Positions 44,855 through 53,666 of a stretch of DNA of 64,000 bases are shown piece after piece (position 1 is the stretch's first letter; every line of letters starts with the position of its first letter). The translations under genes and the position numbers were made by a program. This stretch comes from Rudanella lutea DSM 19387. GTDB taxonomy: Bacteria > Bacteroidota > Bacteroidia > Cytophagales > Spirosomataceae. The notes under the pieces were generated by a model that saw only the letters and a program-made list of their open reading frames with translations, did no database searches and was not told the origin of the DNA. The stretch lies in assembly GCF_000383955.1 (NCBI RefSeq), contig NZ_KB913013.1, forward strand, positions 3,739,694 through 3,803,693. Direction: 5' to 3'.

Positions 44855-44941
44855 AAAAGTCTGGATGGCTGTGTTTGTGGGCGATATAAAAGCGTTTGCT
44901 ACCCCACGAGCAGGCAATTTCAGATCATAAACGGGTGTACT

Positions 44942-45505
44942 ATGCAGTTAACAAACCGATCCAAACAAGTCAGCAACAAGGAGATGACCTTGGCCGAGAA
45001 GATGTATCTTCCGGCTATCCTCCAGGGGCTGGGCATCACGATACGGCACTTTTTCCAGAAAAAGCCAACCATTCAGTACCCGGAGGTAAAGCGTTACCTG
45101 GGACCAATTTTTCGGGGGCATCACGTGCTCAAGCGCGATGAACAGGGGCGCGAGCGGTGTACGGCCTGCGGCCTGTGTGCCGTGGCCTGCCCGGCAGAGG
45201 CTATCTCGATGGTAGCGGCCGAGCGCCGGAAAGGCGACGAGGGGCTGTACCGTGAAGAGAAATACGCGGCTGTGTACGAGATCAATATGCTGCGGTGTAT
45301 TTTTTGTGGCTTGTGCGAAGAGGCTTGCCCCAAGCAAGCGATCTATCTCCGGCATGATCGTTTCGTACCGGTATTTACCGAGCGCGATAATGTAGTTTAC
45401 GGGAAAGACCAGCTGGTGGAAAAGATGGATGATCGGTACGTGCGCAACAACCCGAACGTTCAGGCTACACCAACTGAGCCAAGTCTGTCGCGGTCAGTGG
45501 GATAA
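44942..45505 (+). CDS. nuoI: NADH-quinone oxidoreductase subunit I
   Basis: This 187-residue, 23-kDa-type subunit has two 4Fe-4S cluster motifs, CTACGLCAVACPAEAI and CIFCGLCEEACPKQAI. The N-terminal amphipathic part LGITIRHFFQKKPTIQYP lies along the membrane. The ATG at 44942 gives the expected length. Confidence 0.97.
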   Translation: MQLTNRSKQVSNKEMTLAEKMYLPAILQGLGITIRHFFQKKPTIQYPEVKRYLGPIFRGHHVLKRDEQGRERCTACGLCAVACPAEAISMVAAERRKGDEGLYREEKYAAVYEINMLRCIFCGLCEEACPKQAIYLRHDRFVPVFTERDNVVYGKDQLVEKMDDRYVRNNPNVQATPTEPSLSRSVG

Positions 45506-45510
45506 AAATC

Positions 45511-45578
45511 GTTTCGGGGTGCAAGTGCCGTGAGCCGGGGTCTGCCCCAGGCCAACGCTTACACCTCAAACCTGAAAC
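45511..45578. repeat. Weak palindrome in the nuoI-nuoJ gap
   Basis: Outer GTTTC / GAAAC, a middle GGGTGcAAGTG paired with CGCTTaCACCT, and a core CCGGGGTCTGCCCCAGG form a broken palindrome. The support is weaker than for the other nuo gaps. Confidence 0.4.
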
Positions 45579-45586
45579 TTTTAGAA

Positions 45587-46135
45587 ATGAACGAACTTTT
45601 AGCGCATTTTAAGCAACTGACTCCCACAGGGTACCTGTTCTGGATACTGGCGTTTGTTACGGTACTAAGTGCCATTGTGGTGGTTACAGCGCGAAATCCG
45701 ATCCATAGCGTACTGGCCCTGATCGCCACGTTTTTTTGTTTATCAGGACATTACGTCCTGTTGAATGCTCAGTTTCTGGCGGCTGTTAACATTATCGTAT
45801 ATGCCGGGGCAATCATGGTTCTCTTCCTCTTCACGATCATGTTTTTGAACCTACGTAAAGAAGACGAAGAATCGAAGACGAGCCTAGCTAAAATTGCTGC
45901 CGTGATCGTTGGTGGTACTCTGATGGTCCTGATGCTCGGCATTTTTAAGGCTGCCCAAGTCGGATCGTACAACGCAATAGCGTTCGATGCGAAGACCGGC
46001 CTTGTCGAAAATCTTGGTATGGTTCTTTACGGGGATTACTTACTTCCGTTTGAACTCGCATCGGTTCTGTTCCTGGTTGCAATGGTAGGGGCCGTAATGC
46101 TGGGTAAGCGCGAAGCCGGTGACCGCCATTTTTAA
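45587..46135 (+). CDS. nuoJ: NADH-quinone oxidoreductase subunit J
   Basis: The 182-residue membrane subunit starts at ATG 45587. Five membrane segments are visible, including GYLFWILAFVTVLSAIVVVT, the family stretch RNPIHSVLALIATFFCLSGH, FLAAVNIIVYAGAIMVLFLF with the pi-bulge region, and the ending LVAMVGAVMLGKRE. It is the last nuo gene here: a terminator and an unrelated glycosyltransferase follow, so nuoK-N must be elsewhere. Confidence 0.96.
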   Translation: MNELLAHFKQLTPTGYLFWILAFVTVLSAIVVVTARNPIHSVLALIATFFCLSGHYVLLNAQFLAAVNIIVYAGAIMVLFLFTIMFLNLRKEDEESKTSLAKIAAVIVGGTLMVLMLGIFKAAQVGSYNAIAFDAKTGLVENLGMVLYGDYLLPFELASVLFLVAMVGAVMLGKREAGDRHF

Positions 46136-46179
46136 TTCCGTACAGCGCACGAGCGCCCACTCTTTTTAGTTTTTTTGTG

Positions 46180-46215
46180 ACGCCAGTAACCAGATTGTAG
46201 GTTGCTGGCGTTTTT
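46180..46215 (+). terminator. Intrinsic terminator after nuoJ
   Basis: A 12-bp stem ACGCCAGTAACC / GGTTGCTGGCGT (one G-U) with an 8-base loop is followed by five T. Confidence 0.88.
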
Positions 46216-46231
46216 GTTAGAAATAACCTGA

Positions 46232-47158
46232 ATGATAAAGAAGAGCACCCCCTTCGTGTCGATAATACTGGTGAGCTATAATTCAGCCAGTTATACAATA
46301 GACTGTATCGAATCGATTAGGAAAGAGACAAAGGACGACTCATACGAAATTATTGTAGTGGATAATAATTCGGAGCCTGCCGACCGGGACAGGCTGCTGT
46401 CCATTTCAGAAACGGATAAAGTAAAGCTTGTATCGAGTTGTATTAATCTGGGCTTTGCCGGAGGGAATATGCTGGGTGTGCAGCAGGCCCGGCCAGATTC
46501 GGAGTACTATTTTCTCCTCAATAACGATACCTTGTTTCGGAACGATGTATGTGGACTCCTCAGTGCTTTTCTGGAAATAAATACACAGGTAGGGGTATGC
46601 ACACCACAGACTTATAAAGGTGATGGTTCGATGGATCACTCATTCGCGTATTTTCCCTCTTTGGGCATTAATGTGTTAGGGACTGCATTCATGCGGCTTG
46701 TAGAACCTAACGCCTACCCAGATAAGAAAAAAGAGTACACAGAGCCGATCACAGTGCCTGTAGTTACGGGAAGCGCCATGTTTATCAGAGGGTCCGTTTT
46801 ACGGCAGTTGGGTGGTTTAGATACTACCCATTTTTTGTATTGTGAGGAGGAAGATTTCTGCTTGCGGGTAAAGCGGGCGGGTTGGCAATCGGCCCTTGTA
46901 CCAGCTGCCCAGTTTGTTCATTTCGCGGGCGGAAGTGGTTCACAAAGCTGGACGGTGCGCCGGGAGTTTTACATTTCGCTGTTTCATTATTTCCGAAAGT
47001 ATCACAGCCCTATTGAACGGGCGGCATTGCGGGTATTCTATGCGCTCAAAAATGCGCGGAAAGTATTCCGTGATCGAGAGTTTGGCCGTTTAGCCTGGTT
47101 TATACTTCGTGGAGCGCCTATGGCCGAGAGCCTTCGGTATCGCCAGCAAATACGGTAA
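46232..47158 (+). CDS. Family 2 glycosyltransferase
   Basis: This 308-residue GT-A fold enzyme has the N-terminal VSIILVSYNSASYTIDCIES, EIIVVDNNS, the NLGFAGGNMLGVQQAR stretch typical of rhamnosyltransferase-like GT2 enzymes, LLNNDTLF with the metal-binding acidic motif, and GSAMFIRGSVLRQLGGLDTTHFLY leading to the catalytic EEEDFCLR. Sugar and acceptor are unknown. It stands alone and its base composition is slightly more AT-rich than the nuo genes. Confidence 0.92.
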   Translation: MIKKSTPFVSIILVSYNSASYTIDCIESIRKETKDDSYEIIVVDNNSEPADRDRLLSISETDKVKLVSSCINLGFAGGNMLGVQQARPDSEYYFLLNNDTLFRNDVCGLLSAFLEINTQVGVCTPQTYKGDGSMDHSFAYFPSLGINVLGTAFMRLVEPNAYPDKKKEYTEPITVPVVTGSAMFIRGSVLRQLGGLDTTHFLYCEEEDFCLRVKRAGWQSALVPAAQFVHFAGGSGSQSWTVRREFYISLFHYFRKYHSPIERAALRVFYALKNARKVFRDREFGRLAWFILRGAPMAESLRYRQQIR

Positions 47159-47169
47159 GGCCTGAAAGA

Positions 47170-47204
47170 CAACGAGCCGCCGGGAAACTCCCGGCGGCTC
47201 GTTG
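47170..47204. terminator. Bidirectional terminator hairpin
   Basis: CAACGAGCCGCCGGGA / TCCCGGCGGCTCGTTG, a perfect 16-bp stem with a three-base loop, lies between the convergent glycosyltransferase and susD genes. No long T run on either side. Confidence 0.75.
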
Positions 47205-47224
47205 CTTAAATCTGATAAACCGAA

Positions 47225-48928
47225 TTAGTACCCTGTGTTTTGGGCAAATACCGATTTTCCATCAGTTCCTTTGGCACTCCGGTCAATCTGTGTTTGCGGA
47301 ATCGGGCGTACCACGTGGAAGTCTTTGATGTTGACAGCCGCCTGTGGGTTATACTTCTTCACCCGGTCGACCAGAAGGCCCCAACGCTTAAGGTCAATCC
47401 AGCGGGTTTGTTCGCCAGCCAGCTCGCGGGCACGCTCTTCGATGATCAGCTCGAAGGTCATGTCTTTGGCGGCAATGGTCATAGCGTCTTTCTTACCCGG
47501 CCAGGCAGCCCGCGTACGGACCATATTGATAGCTGTTACGGCATCAGCAATGTTGTTCGATTGCAGCGAAGCCTCGGCCAACATCAGATAGACATCGGCC
47601 AAACGGAACACGAAATAGTCGCGGCTACCGGGCTCGTAGGTCAAGTCAGGGCGTTTGGTATCGAAGAATTTCTGGAGCGTGGGGAACAGCGCTTCGTTAT
47701 ACGCACTGGGCACCAACACCTGATACTTCTTAGCGGCCCGCTGTGCCTTGGTCCATTCAACACCCGGAATAAAGATGGCGGTGTCACCGGCGGCAAACGA
47801 AACTTTAGTTTTCGAGTCGTCGAATGAGGCCGCGTTCAGGTTGTTACCAGGGTTATTGCTGAGCCACGTATCGCGGAACGTTTTCTTGTACCGTGAATCG
47901 TTGGTGCGATCGGCAAAAACCGTGTTCAACAGGTACGAGGTTGGGCGGAGCCGCTTAAATGGACGACCGTAGAATACATCACGCTTCATACCCGGCTGTA
48001 CGTCGTACTGCATGCCGAAGAACAGGTGCAGGTTGTTACCACCGTTGGCAGCACCAACGCCGTTGGTCAGGTTTGAAAGCGGGTCAGTGGTGTACTGAAC
48101 AGCAAAAACGATCTCGCTATTCACCTGATTGTTCTCATCGAACACGCTGGCAAAATCGTCGAGCAGTTTAAAGCCGTAAGCTGTTGTTACGGTTTTGCAG
48201 AGCGCGGCTGCTTTGCTGAAATCATCAGCGGCTTTCGATGTCGAATAGCCTTTTGCCAGGTATACCTTTGCCAGTAAGGTTTCGGCTGCGGGGCGGGTTG
48301 CCCGGCCATATTCGGCCGATTGCGCCTTTGCTTCCAGATCAACGATAGCCTCATTCAGATCTTTAATGATAGCCGCGTAAATCTCCGATTCTGGAGCCCG
48401 CTTGGTCTCCTTGGTGGGAGCCAGCGTTTCGGTAAGCCGCAGGTCAACGCTACCCCATTGCATCAGCAGAATGTAGTAGTAGTGGGCCCGCAAAAACTTG
48501 GCTTCGGCCACCCGCGCCTTCTTAACCGCATCGGGTACACCGGCTACGTTGGCAGCACGCTCAATGATGGCGTTACAGGTGTTAATGCCCCGATACAGCT
48601 CATCCCAGGTGTTGGCGAGATAGTCGACAGTGGGGTTTAGCTGGCCATCGTAAAAGTGAAAACCTTTGTAACCGCCGTCGGCTCCAGTCGCGTAAATATC
48701 GGTGCCGTATTCGGTCATTGTCAGGCCCTGTTGCGTACCGTAGTAGTAGCGGAGCGTCGAGTAAGCCGCTTTCACCGCATCCTGGAAGCCTTTGGCCGTA
48801 TTTACGTAATCGTTGCCAATGCCCGAAATGACCGTTTCTTCCAGCACATCTTTACACGACTGGCTAAACAACAGCAGTGTTGCCAGGCCAGTAATGCGAA
48901 TTGAATTTTTTATATTCTTGATTTTCAT
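47225..48928 (-). CDS. RagB/SusD-family nutrient-binding outer-membrane lipoprotein
   Basis: The protein has 567 residues. The lipoprotein signal TGLATLLLFSQSC places the cysteine near residue 26. SusD-family wording follows: AVKAAYSTLRYYYGTQQG, the helical TPR-like EAKFLRAHYYYILLMQWGSV, RATRPAAETLLAKVYLAKGY, and the C-terminal YFVFRLADVYLMLAEA and INMVRTRAAWPG with ELAGEQTRWIDLKRWG. It covers the SusC channel and binds the ligand. No glycosidase or sensor gene is adjacent, so the substrate cannot be told. Confidence 0.95.
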   Translation of the reverse strand: MKIKNIKNSIRITGLATLLLFSQSCKDVLEETVISGIGNDYVNTAKGFQDAVKAAYSTLRYYYGTQQGLTMTEYGTDIYATGADGGYKGFHFYDGQLNPTVDYLANTWDELYRGINTCNAIIERAANVAGVPDAVKKARVAEAKFLRAHYYYILLMQWGSVDLRLTETLAPTKETKRAPESEIYAAIIKDLNEAIVDLEAKAQSAEYGRATRPAAETLLAKVYLAKGYSTSKAADDFSKAAALCKTVTTAYGFKLLDDFASVFDENNQVNSEIVFAVQYTTDPLSNLTNGVGAANGGNNLHLFFGMQYDVQPGMKRDVFYGRPFKRLRPTSYLLNTVFADRTNDSRYKKTFRDTWLSNNPGNNLNAASFDDSKTKVSFAAGDTAIFIPGVEWTKAQRAAKKYQVLVPSAYNEALFPTLQKFFDTKRPDLTYEPGSRDYFVFRLADVYLMLAEASLQSNNIADAVTAINMVRTRAAWPGKKDAMTIAAKDMTFELIIEERARELAGEQTRWIDLKRWGLLVDRVKKYNPQAAVNIKDFHVVRPIPQTQIDRSAKGTDGKSVFAQNTGY

Positions 48929-48988
48929 TGTTTAGTCGCTTAAAAACGTGTCTTGTCAACTTCGTTTTCTGATTAAAACCGGACGTTT

Positions 48989-51900
48989 TTAGAACTTGGC
49001 GTTCAGACCAAAAGTCGTAACCGAAGTTGCGGGTACAATACCGCCTGCGCTTACGTTGAGGCCCGGTACTTCGGGGTCAATGCCATTGTACTTGCTCCGG
49101 TATTCTGACCAGATGAACGGCTGCTGAATGCTGGCAAAAAAGCGCAGCGACTCCATTTTGAACTTACGGGCAATTGTGGGGTTGAATGTGTAGCCGAAAT
49201 TGACGTTCCGGAGTTTCACAAACGTTCCGTCGAAGTACGAAATAGTTGAGTTGTAAACTGGGAACTCCTGATTGCTCTTCGGACGGGGGAACTCGTTGGT
49301 CGGGTTGTTGGGGGTCCAGTAATCCACTTTGATTTGCTGGTACCGGCCAGCCAGGGCGTTCCGATCACGGTGGAAATCGCTCCGAAGCAGGTTACCAAAC
49401 CGACCAAAGAAGAAGAACGAGAGGTCGAAGCCTTTGTAAGCGAACCGGTTGGTGACACCCGCGCTGAACTTGGGTACGTCTGAACCGATAATTACCCGGT
49501 CGTCGGCATTGATGCGGCCGTCACCGTTCGTGTCCTGAATTTTGATCTGTCCGGCTTCGCTGGCGAATGATTTGGCCACATCGGCTTCGCTCGTCTGCCA
49601 GATGCCCAGTTTCTTGTAATCAAACACGGTGCTCAGCGGACGGCCAATAAACCAGCCGTTACCCACGTCGTCGATTTTACCATTGTACAGCGATACAATA
49701 GCCTCGGTATTCTTCATGAACTGAAAATCAGTCGACCACTTAAAGCCAGATGGCGAGTTGATGTTGTACGTCGTGAAGCCGAGTTCAATACCCCGGTTGC
49801 GGGTTTCGCCTACGTTACGCGTTACCGAATTGAAGCCGGTAGAGCCAGGAAGCTGATCGGCCAGCAGGAGAGCGGTCGTGTTGGTCTGGTAGAGTTCGAG
49901 TGAGCCCTGCAGACGGCCACGCCATAAGCTGAAGTCGAGACCGAAGTTGACCGTCGCCGACGACTCCCAGCGGAGGTCTGGGTTGCCAATGGTGCTGGGC
50001 CGATATCCGAATGCAGCGGTTGATCCCCAGGCGTAAGCCGTCCGGCCCAGAAGTCCCTGCGTTTGGTAAGGGGTTACGGCCTGATTACCTACCGATCCGT
50101 ATCCCGCCCGTAGTTTCAACAGGTCAATCCAGGCTACAGACTTCAGGAAGGGCTCATTATTGATATTCCAGCCGAGAGCAATACCGGGGAAGTTACCATA
50201 CTTTGTGTTCTCACCGAACCGGCTCGAACCGTCCCGACGAATCGTAGCTGTGAGGAGGTACTTATCGTTGAAATCGTAGTTCACGCGGGCCATGTACGAG
50301 TTAATCGTCCACTGAACCAGTTCACTGGCCGTAGCCTGTACCGAGCTGGCGGCTCCCAGGTTGTAGAACTGCTGCGTTTCGGCCGGCACACCCTGCACAT
50401 CAGTACGGTACCGCTCGAAGTTGTCACGCTGAATAGAGTGGAGCAGCGTTACGTTCAGGTTATGCTTACCGCCAAACGATTTCGTGTAGTTTACGATGTT
50501 CTCCAGCGTGTAGTTGAATCCAAAGCGGTTCTCATTCCAGGCTTGTGGGTCACCCAGTTTACGGGCGTTGGTTTGCGAACCAATGAAAACACCCCGGCGA
50601 GCCAGCGTGAAGTCAGGGCCAAAGTTAACCCGGTACTTCAGGCCTTCAATGATGTTGGCTTCCGCAAAAATGCTGTTGAACACCCGGTATTTTTTGGTTT
50701 CATCAACCTGGTTGCCCGGTATGATTTCGGCCAGCGGGTTGGTCAGCAGGGCGTCGTTCGTTGGCGAGAAAATCAGGTTACCATTGTCGTCGTACGGAAC
50801 GGCCAGCGGGTTCTGCTGAATCGTGAACTGATACGGGTTAAGCCCTTCGCCATTCCGTTGGCTGTACATGAAGTACGACGAAAGTCCTACTTTCAGCACC
50901 TTATTGATCTGATGGTCGATGTTGGCTCGCAGCGAATACCGGGTAAAGTCAAGACCCGCCGAAACGCCTTTATCCTGAAAATAGCCCGCTGACACGTAGA
51001 ACTGAGTACGGTCGCTACCTCCCTGAATACCGATAGAGTGGTTTTGCATGGAGCCATTTCGTAAAATCAGGTCCTGCCAATCGGTGTTAGTGCCATTGGC
51101 AATGCCTTTTGCAACGGCGGGGTCACCACCCAACACGGCTACTTTGGCATCGGCAACTGGGTCGGCAACGCCAGTCGGAACGGGATTACCGTTTGCGTCT
51201 TTGTAGCCGCCTGTAGCCCGGTAGGCTTCCCGGACAAACTCGGCGAATTCGGAACCGCTGAAGAGTTCAAGTTTGTCTAATGGTTTTGATACCCCCGCGT
51301 AGCCGTCGTACGACACCGTTGTTTTCCCTTTTTGGCCTCCTCGCTTCGTTGTGATCAGAACGACCCCGTTGGCACCCCGCGCCCCGTAAATGGCCGTTGC
51401 GGTGGCGTCTTTCAAGACTTCCATCGAAGCCACGTCGTTCGGGTTCATGTCCTCATAACCTGCCGAGAGGGGAATCCCGTCGACTACGTACAGTGGGTCA
51501 TTGCTGGCACTGAACGACCGGCGACCCCGAATCCGAATAGTGGGTACCGCTCCCGGCCGCGAACCTGCCTGCGTTACGTCGACCCCGGCTACGCGGCCTT
51601 GCAAGGCCTGACCGAGGTTCGTAATGGGCATTTCCTGAATTTCTTTTGCGCCTACCGACGTAATGGCACCGGTCAACTGGCTCTTTTTCTGCGTACCGTA
51701 ACCAACCACAACAACTTCGTTGAGCGTGCGGTCGTCGGCCTCCATTTTAATGTCAATGGTGCTCCGGTTGCCCGCAGCTACTTCCTGGCCAATGAAGCCC
51801 ACGGAAGAGAAAACCAGCACGGCCTGATTGTTGGGAATCGACAGGCGATAACGTCCCTCGGCATCCGTAGTGGTACCGCGTGTGGTTCCTTTTACGGCTA

Positions 51901-52099
51901 CGTTCACACCAGGTAATCCCTGATTGTCGTCTCCTGAGGTGATACGTCCCGACACGGTCCGCTCCTGGCGGCTGGCTTGTTCGGTAAGGGCTCTGGGTGG
52001 AGTACCCGTAACAGCCCAGGCAGGCTCACCTGCCAGCAGTGCCACAAGGCAGGCGGAGGTAAGCCAGTGGGTCTTAACTGGCGTAAACATTAACTTCAT
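48989..52099 (-). CDS. SusC/RagA-family TonB-dependent outer-membrane receptor
   Basis: The protein has 1036 residues from MKLMFTPVKTHWLTSACLVA; a start 14 codons earlier (52141) is possible. A signal peptide is followed by a carboxypeptidase-regulatory-like domain (VSGRITSGDDNQGLPGVNVA ... GRYRLSIPN), the SusC marker DRTLNEVVVVGYGTQKKSQL, a plug with IRIRGRRSFSASNDPLYVVDG, and a beta-barrel ending in VTTFGLNAKF. Energised by TonB, it imports the ligand bound by the SusD protein 60 bases downstream. Confidence 0.95.
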   Translation of the reverse strand: MKLMFTPVKTHWLTSACLVALLAGEPAWAVTGTPPRALTEQASRQERTVSGRITSGDDNQGLPGVNVAVKGTTRGTTTDAEGRYRLSIPNNQAVLVFSSVGFIGQEVAAGNRSTIDIKMEADDRTLNEVVVVGYGTQKKSQLTGAITSVGAKEIQEMPITNLGQALQGRVAGVDVTQAGSRPGAVPTIRIRGRRSFSASNDPLYVVDGIPLSAGYEDMNPNDVASMEVLKDATATAIYGARGANGVVLITTKRGGQKGKTTVSYDGYAGVSKPLDKLELFSGSEFAEFVREAYRATGGYKDANGNPVPTGVADPVADAKVAVLGGDPAVAKGIANGTNTDWQDLILRNGSMQNHSIGIQGGSDRTQFYVSAGYFQDKGVSAGLDFTRYSLRANIDHQINKVLKVGLSSYFMYSQRNGEGLNPYQFTIQQNPLAVPYDDNGNLIFSPTNDALLTNPLAEIIPGNQVDETKKYRVFNSIFAEANIIEGLKYRVNFGPDFTLARRGVFIGSQTNARKLGDPQAWNENRFGFNYTLENIVNYTKSFGGKHNLNVTLLHSIQRDNFERYRTDVQGVPAETQQFYNLGAASSVQATASELVQWTINSYMARVNYDFNDKYLLTATIRRDGSSRFGENTKYGNFPGIALGWNINNEPFLKSVAWIDLLKLRAGYGSVGNQAVTPYQTQGLLGRTAYAWGSTAAFGYRPSTIGNPDLRWESSATVNFGLDFSLWRGRLQGSLELYQTNTTALLLADQLPGSTGFNSVTRNVGETRNRGIELGFTTYNINSPSGFKWSTDFQFMKNTEAIVSLYNGKIDDVGNGWFIGRPLSTVFDYKKLGIWQTSEADVAKSFASEAGQIKIQDTNGDGRINADDRVIIGSDVPKFSAGVTNRFAYKGFDLSFFFFGRFGNLLRSDFHRDRNALAGRYQQIKVDYWTPNNPTNEFPRPKSNQEFPVYNSTISYFDGTFVKLRNVNFGYTFNPTIARKFKMESLRFFASIQQPFIWSEYRSKYNGIDPEVPGLNVSAGGIVPATSVTTFGLNAKF

Positions 52100-52141
52100 A
52101 GGAGATGGTATTAAGAATATAAATTTTTGCCATTTTCCCAT

Positions 52142-52512
52142 AAAGAGGGCCGTACTTTCTATCTACTCCATGAGTATTACTCTTTAAGCCGCAATTAATG
52201 GAGCGGTCGTTTACTCAGTATCAAATTGGGGAGTTTAGCGTCAATTTATAAGTAGACGTTTCAGAATAAAATGATAATCAATAACTTATAATACACTAAA
52301 GAATCTCTCGGATAAGCCCTGGTTAATAAACTGATTGCTAATAAGTAGTAACGTTGTATAGTTAGTTGCTCGATAAAGTATTAAAATGTAGGCTCGCTTA
52401 CCACAGAGCAGCAGATTGAGCAGGATCTATGGGGAATATACGTGACGGGACAGGGAAAGTAAATCTACCTTGATTCTGACGTTGGCTACTATGGTAAAGG
52501 TTTATAAAAGAA
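52142..52512. other. Non-coding gap upstream of the SusC gene
   Basis: About 370 AT-rich bases. The minus-strand promoter of susC-susD presumably lies here, but no exact TAnnTTTG complement was found and no regulator gene is adjacent. No repeat or RNA gene seen. Confidence 0.4.
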
Positions 52513-52550
52513 AAACGCCCTATGAAACGGGTAGTAATCATAGGGCGTTT
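52513..52550 (-). terminator. Intrinsic terminator after the Dabb gene
   Basis: AAACGCCCTATGA / TCATAGGGCGTTT, a 13-bp stem with a 12-base loop, followed on the minus strand by TTTTTCTTTT-like sequence. It starts three bases after the stop codon. Confidence 0.88.
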
Positions 52551-52553
52551 GGG

Positions 52554-52853
52554 TTATTCAACCGAATCATAAATCTGGACCCGGTTCCATAAGTGGCTAC
52601 AGTCGGCTACAAACTGCAGGTGCGTCGGGTGCTCCTGATACACGTCATGGGCGGCTTTGTCGGTAAACACGAGCGTCAGGGCGAAATCGTAGCTATGGTC
52701 GATCACCGGACGGCGCGTTTCGGCCGGGCGACCTACATAAACGGTCGAAACGGCATCAATCGTTTTGAGGGTTTGCAGCCCGGCGTTGAGGGCATCGCGG
52801 TCAGCCTCATTTTGGGGGTTCTGAAGCCAGAAGTAAACAGAGTGTACGAACAT
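52554..52853 (-). CDS. Dabb-family (stress-responsive A/B barrel) protein
   Basis: The protein has 99 residues from MFVHSVYFWLQNP, the usual Dabb opening; an upstream extension of 26 codons has no family character. The rest fits a dimeric alpha-beta barrel: LQTLKTIDAVSTVYVGRPAE, YDFALTLVFTDKAAHDVYQ, HPTHLQFVADCSHLW. Biochemical role unknown. It lies 90 bases downstream of the pseudouridine synthase gene, same strand. Confidence 0.85.
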   Translation of the reverse strand: MFVHSVYFWLQNPQNEADRDALNAGLQTLKTIDAVSTVYVGRPAETRRPVIDHSYDFALTLVFTDKAAHDVYQEHPTHLQFVADCSHLWNRVQIYDSVE

Positions 52854-52943
52854 AAAAGTAAGATATTCTTTAACCAACAATGTATTCAGAAAGCAGGCGC
52901 CGGTGCTTGTTAATGAACAACCGGCAGCCAATCGGCCGCCGAA

Positions 52944-53666
52944 TTACGCATTTTTCTCCAATTGCTTCACCACCGTATCGAAGTCTTTAGGATATGGGGC
53001 CACAAAGGTTGCGGTTTCACCATTGAGCAGATCAAAGGTGAGCGAGTGCGCGTGCAGGGCTACCCGCTGAATCAGAGGTTGCTCTTCGGTGTCTTTTTTG
53101 AGATTAAACTTCCGCTTGATTTTAGACAGGTAAATCGGGGCGCCACCGTAGGTTGGATCGTTGACGATGGGCGCCTTTAGACACATAAGGTGTACCCGAA
53201 TCTGGTGCATACGTCCGGTAATTGGCATACACTCCACCAGGGTATGATGCCCGTAAGCCCGCAACGTATTGAAGATGGTTTCGGCAATTTTGCCTTTTTC
53301 CCGGTCAATCCGTACGGCGGTGCCATCTTTAATGGGGGCAATGGGCAGGTACACTGATACCCCATCGAAGTCATGGATACCGTTGACTACGGCATGGTAC
53401 CGCTTGGCCACTTCGCGGTGCTCAAATTGCATGGCCAGATGCCGGTAGGCTTCGGGGTTTTTGGCAATGGCCAGAATCCCCGACGTTTCCTTGTCGAGCC
53501 GGTGGCCCAGTTGTGCATCGGCATGGTACTCTTTGGCCAGACGCAAAATACTAACCCCGCCCCGGTCCTGCGTCCGTTCGTCGAGCGAGGCCACATGAGG
53601 AGGTTTATTGATCAGAATGTAGTCATCGTTTTCAAAAACGATGAGGGATTCAAAGTTCAGTTTCAA
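52944..53666 (-). CDS. RluA-family RNA pseudouridine synthase
   Basis: This 240-residue enzyme isomerises uridine in rRNA or tRNA. Seen: YILINKPPHVAS, HRLDKETSGILAIAKN with the catalytic aspartate, the RxAKRYHAVV segment, and the closing RMHQIRVHLMCLKAPIVNDP and LHAHSL. There is no N-terminal S4 domain. Its start overlaps the end of the histidine kinase gene by 17 bases. The exact RNA target cannot be told. Confidence 0.93.
   Translation of the reverse strand: MKLNFESLIVFENDDYILINKPPHVASLDERTQDRGGVSILRLAKEYHADAQLGHRLDKETSGILAIAKNPEAYRHLAMQFEHREVAKRYHAVVNGIHDFDGVSVYLPIAPIKDGTAVRIDREKGKIAETIFNTLRAYGHHTLVECMPITGRMHQIRVHLMCLKAPIVNDPTYGGAPIYLSKIKRKFNLKKDTEEQPLIQRVALHAHSLTFDLLNGETATFVAPYPKDFDTVVKQLEKNA

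Noticed and set aside
47225-52099. Full polysaccharide utilisation locus around the SusC/SusD pair
   Set aside because: No glycoside hydrolase, lyase, or extracytoplasmic sigma/anti-sigma pair is adjacent; only the transporter pair is present.
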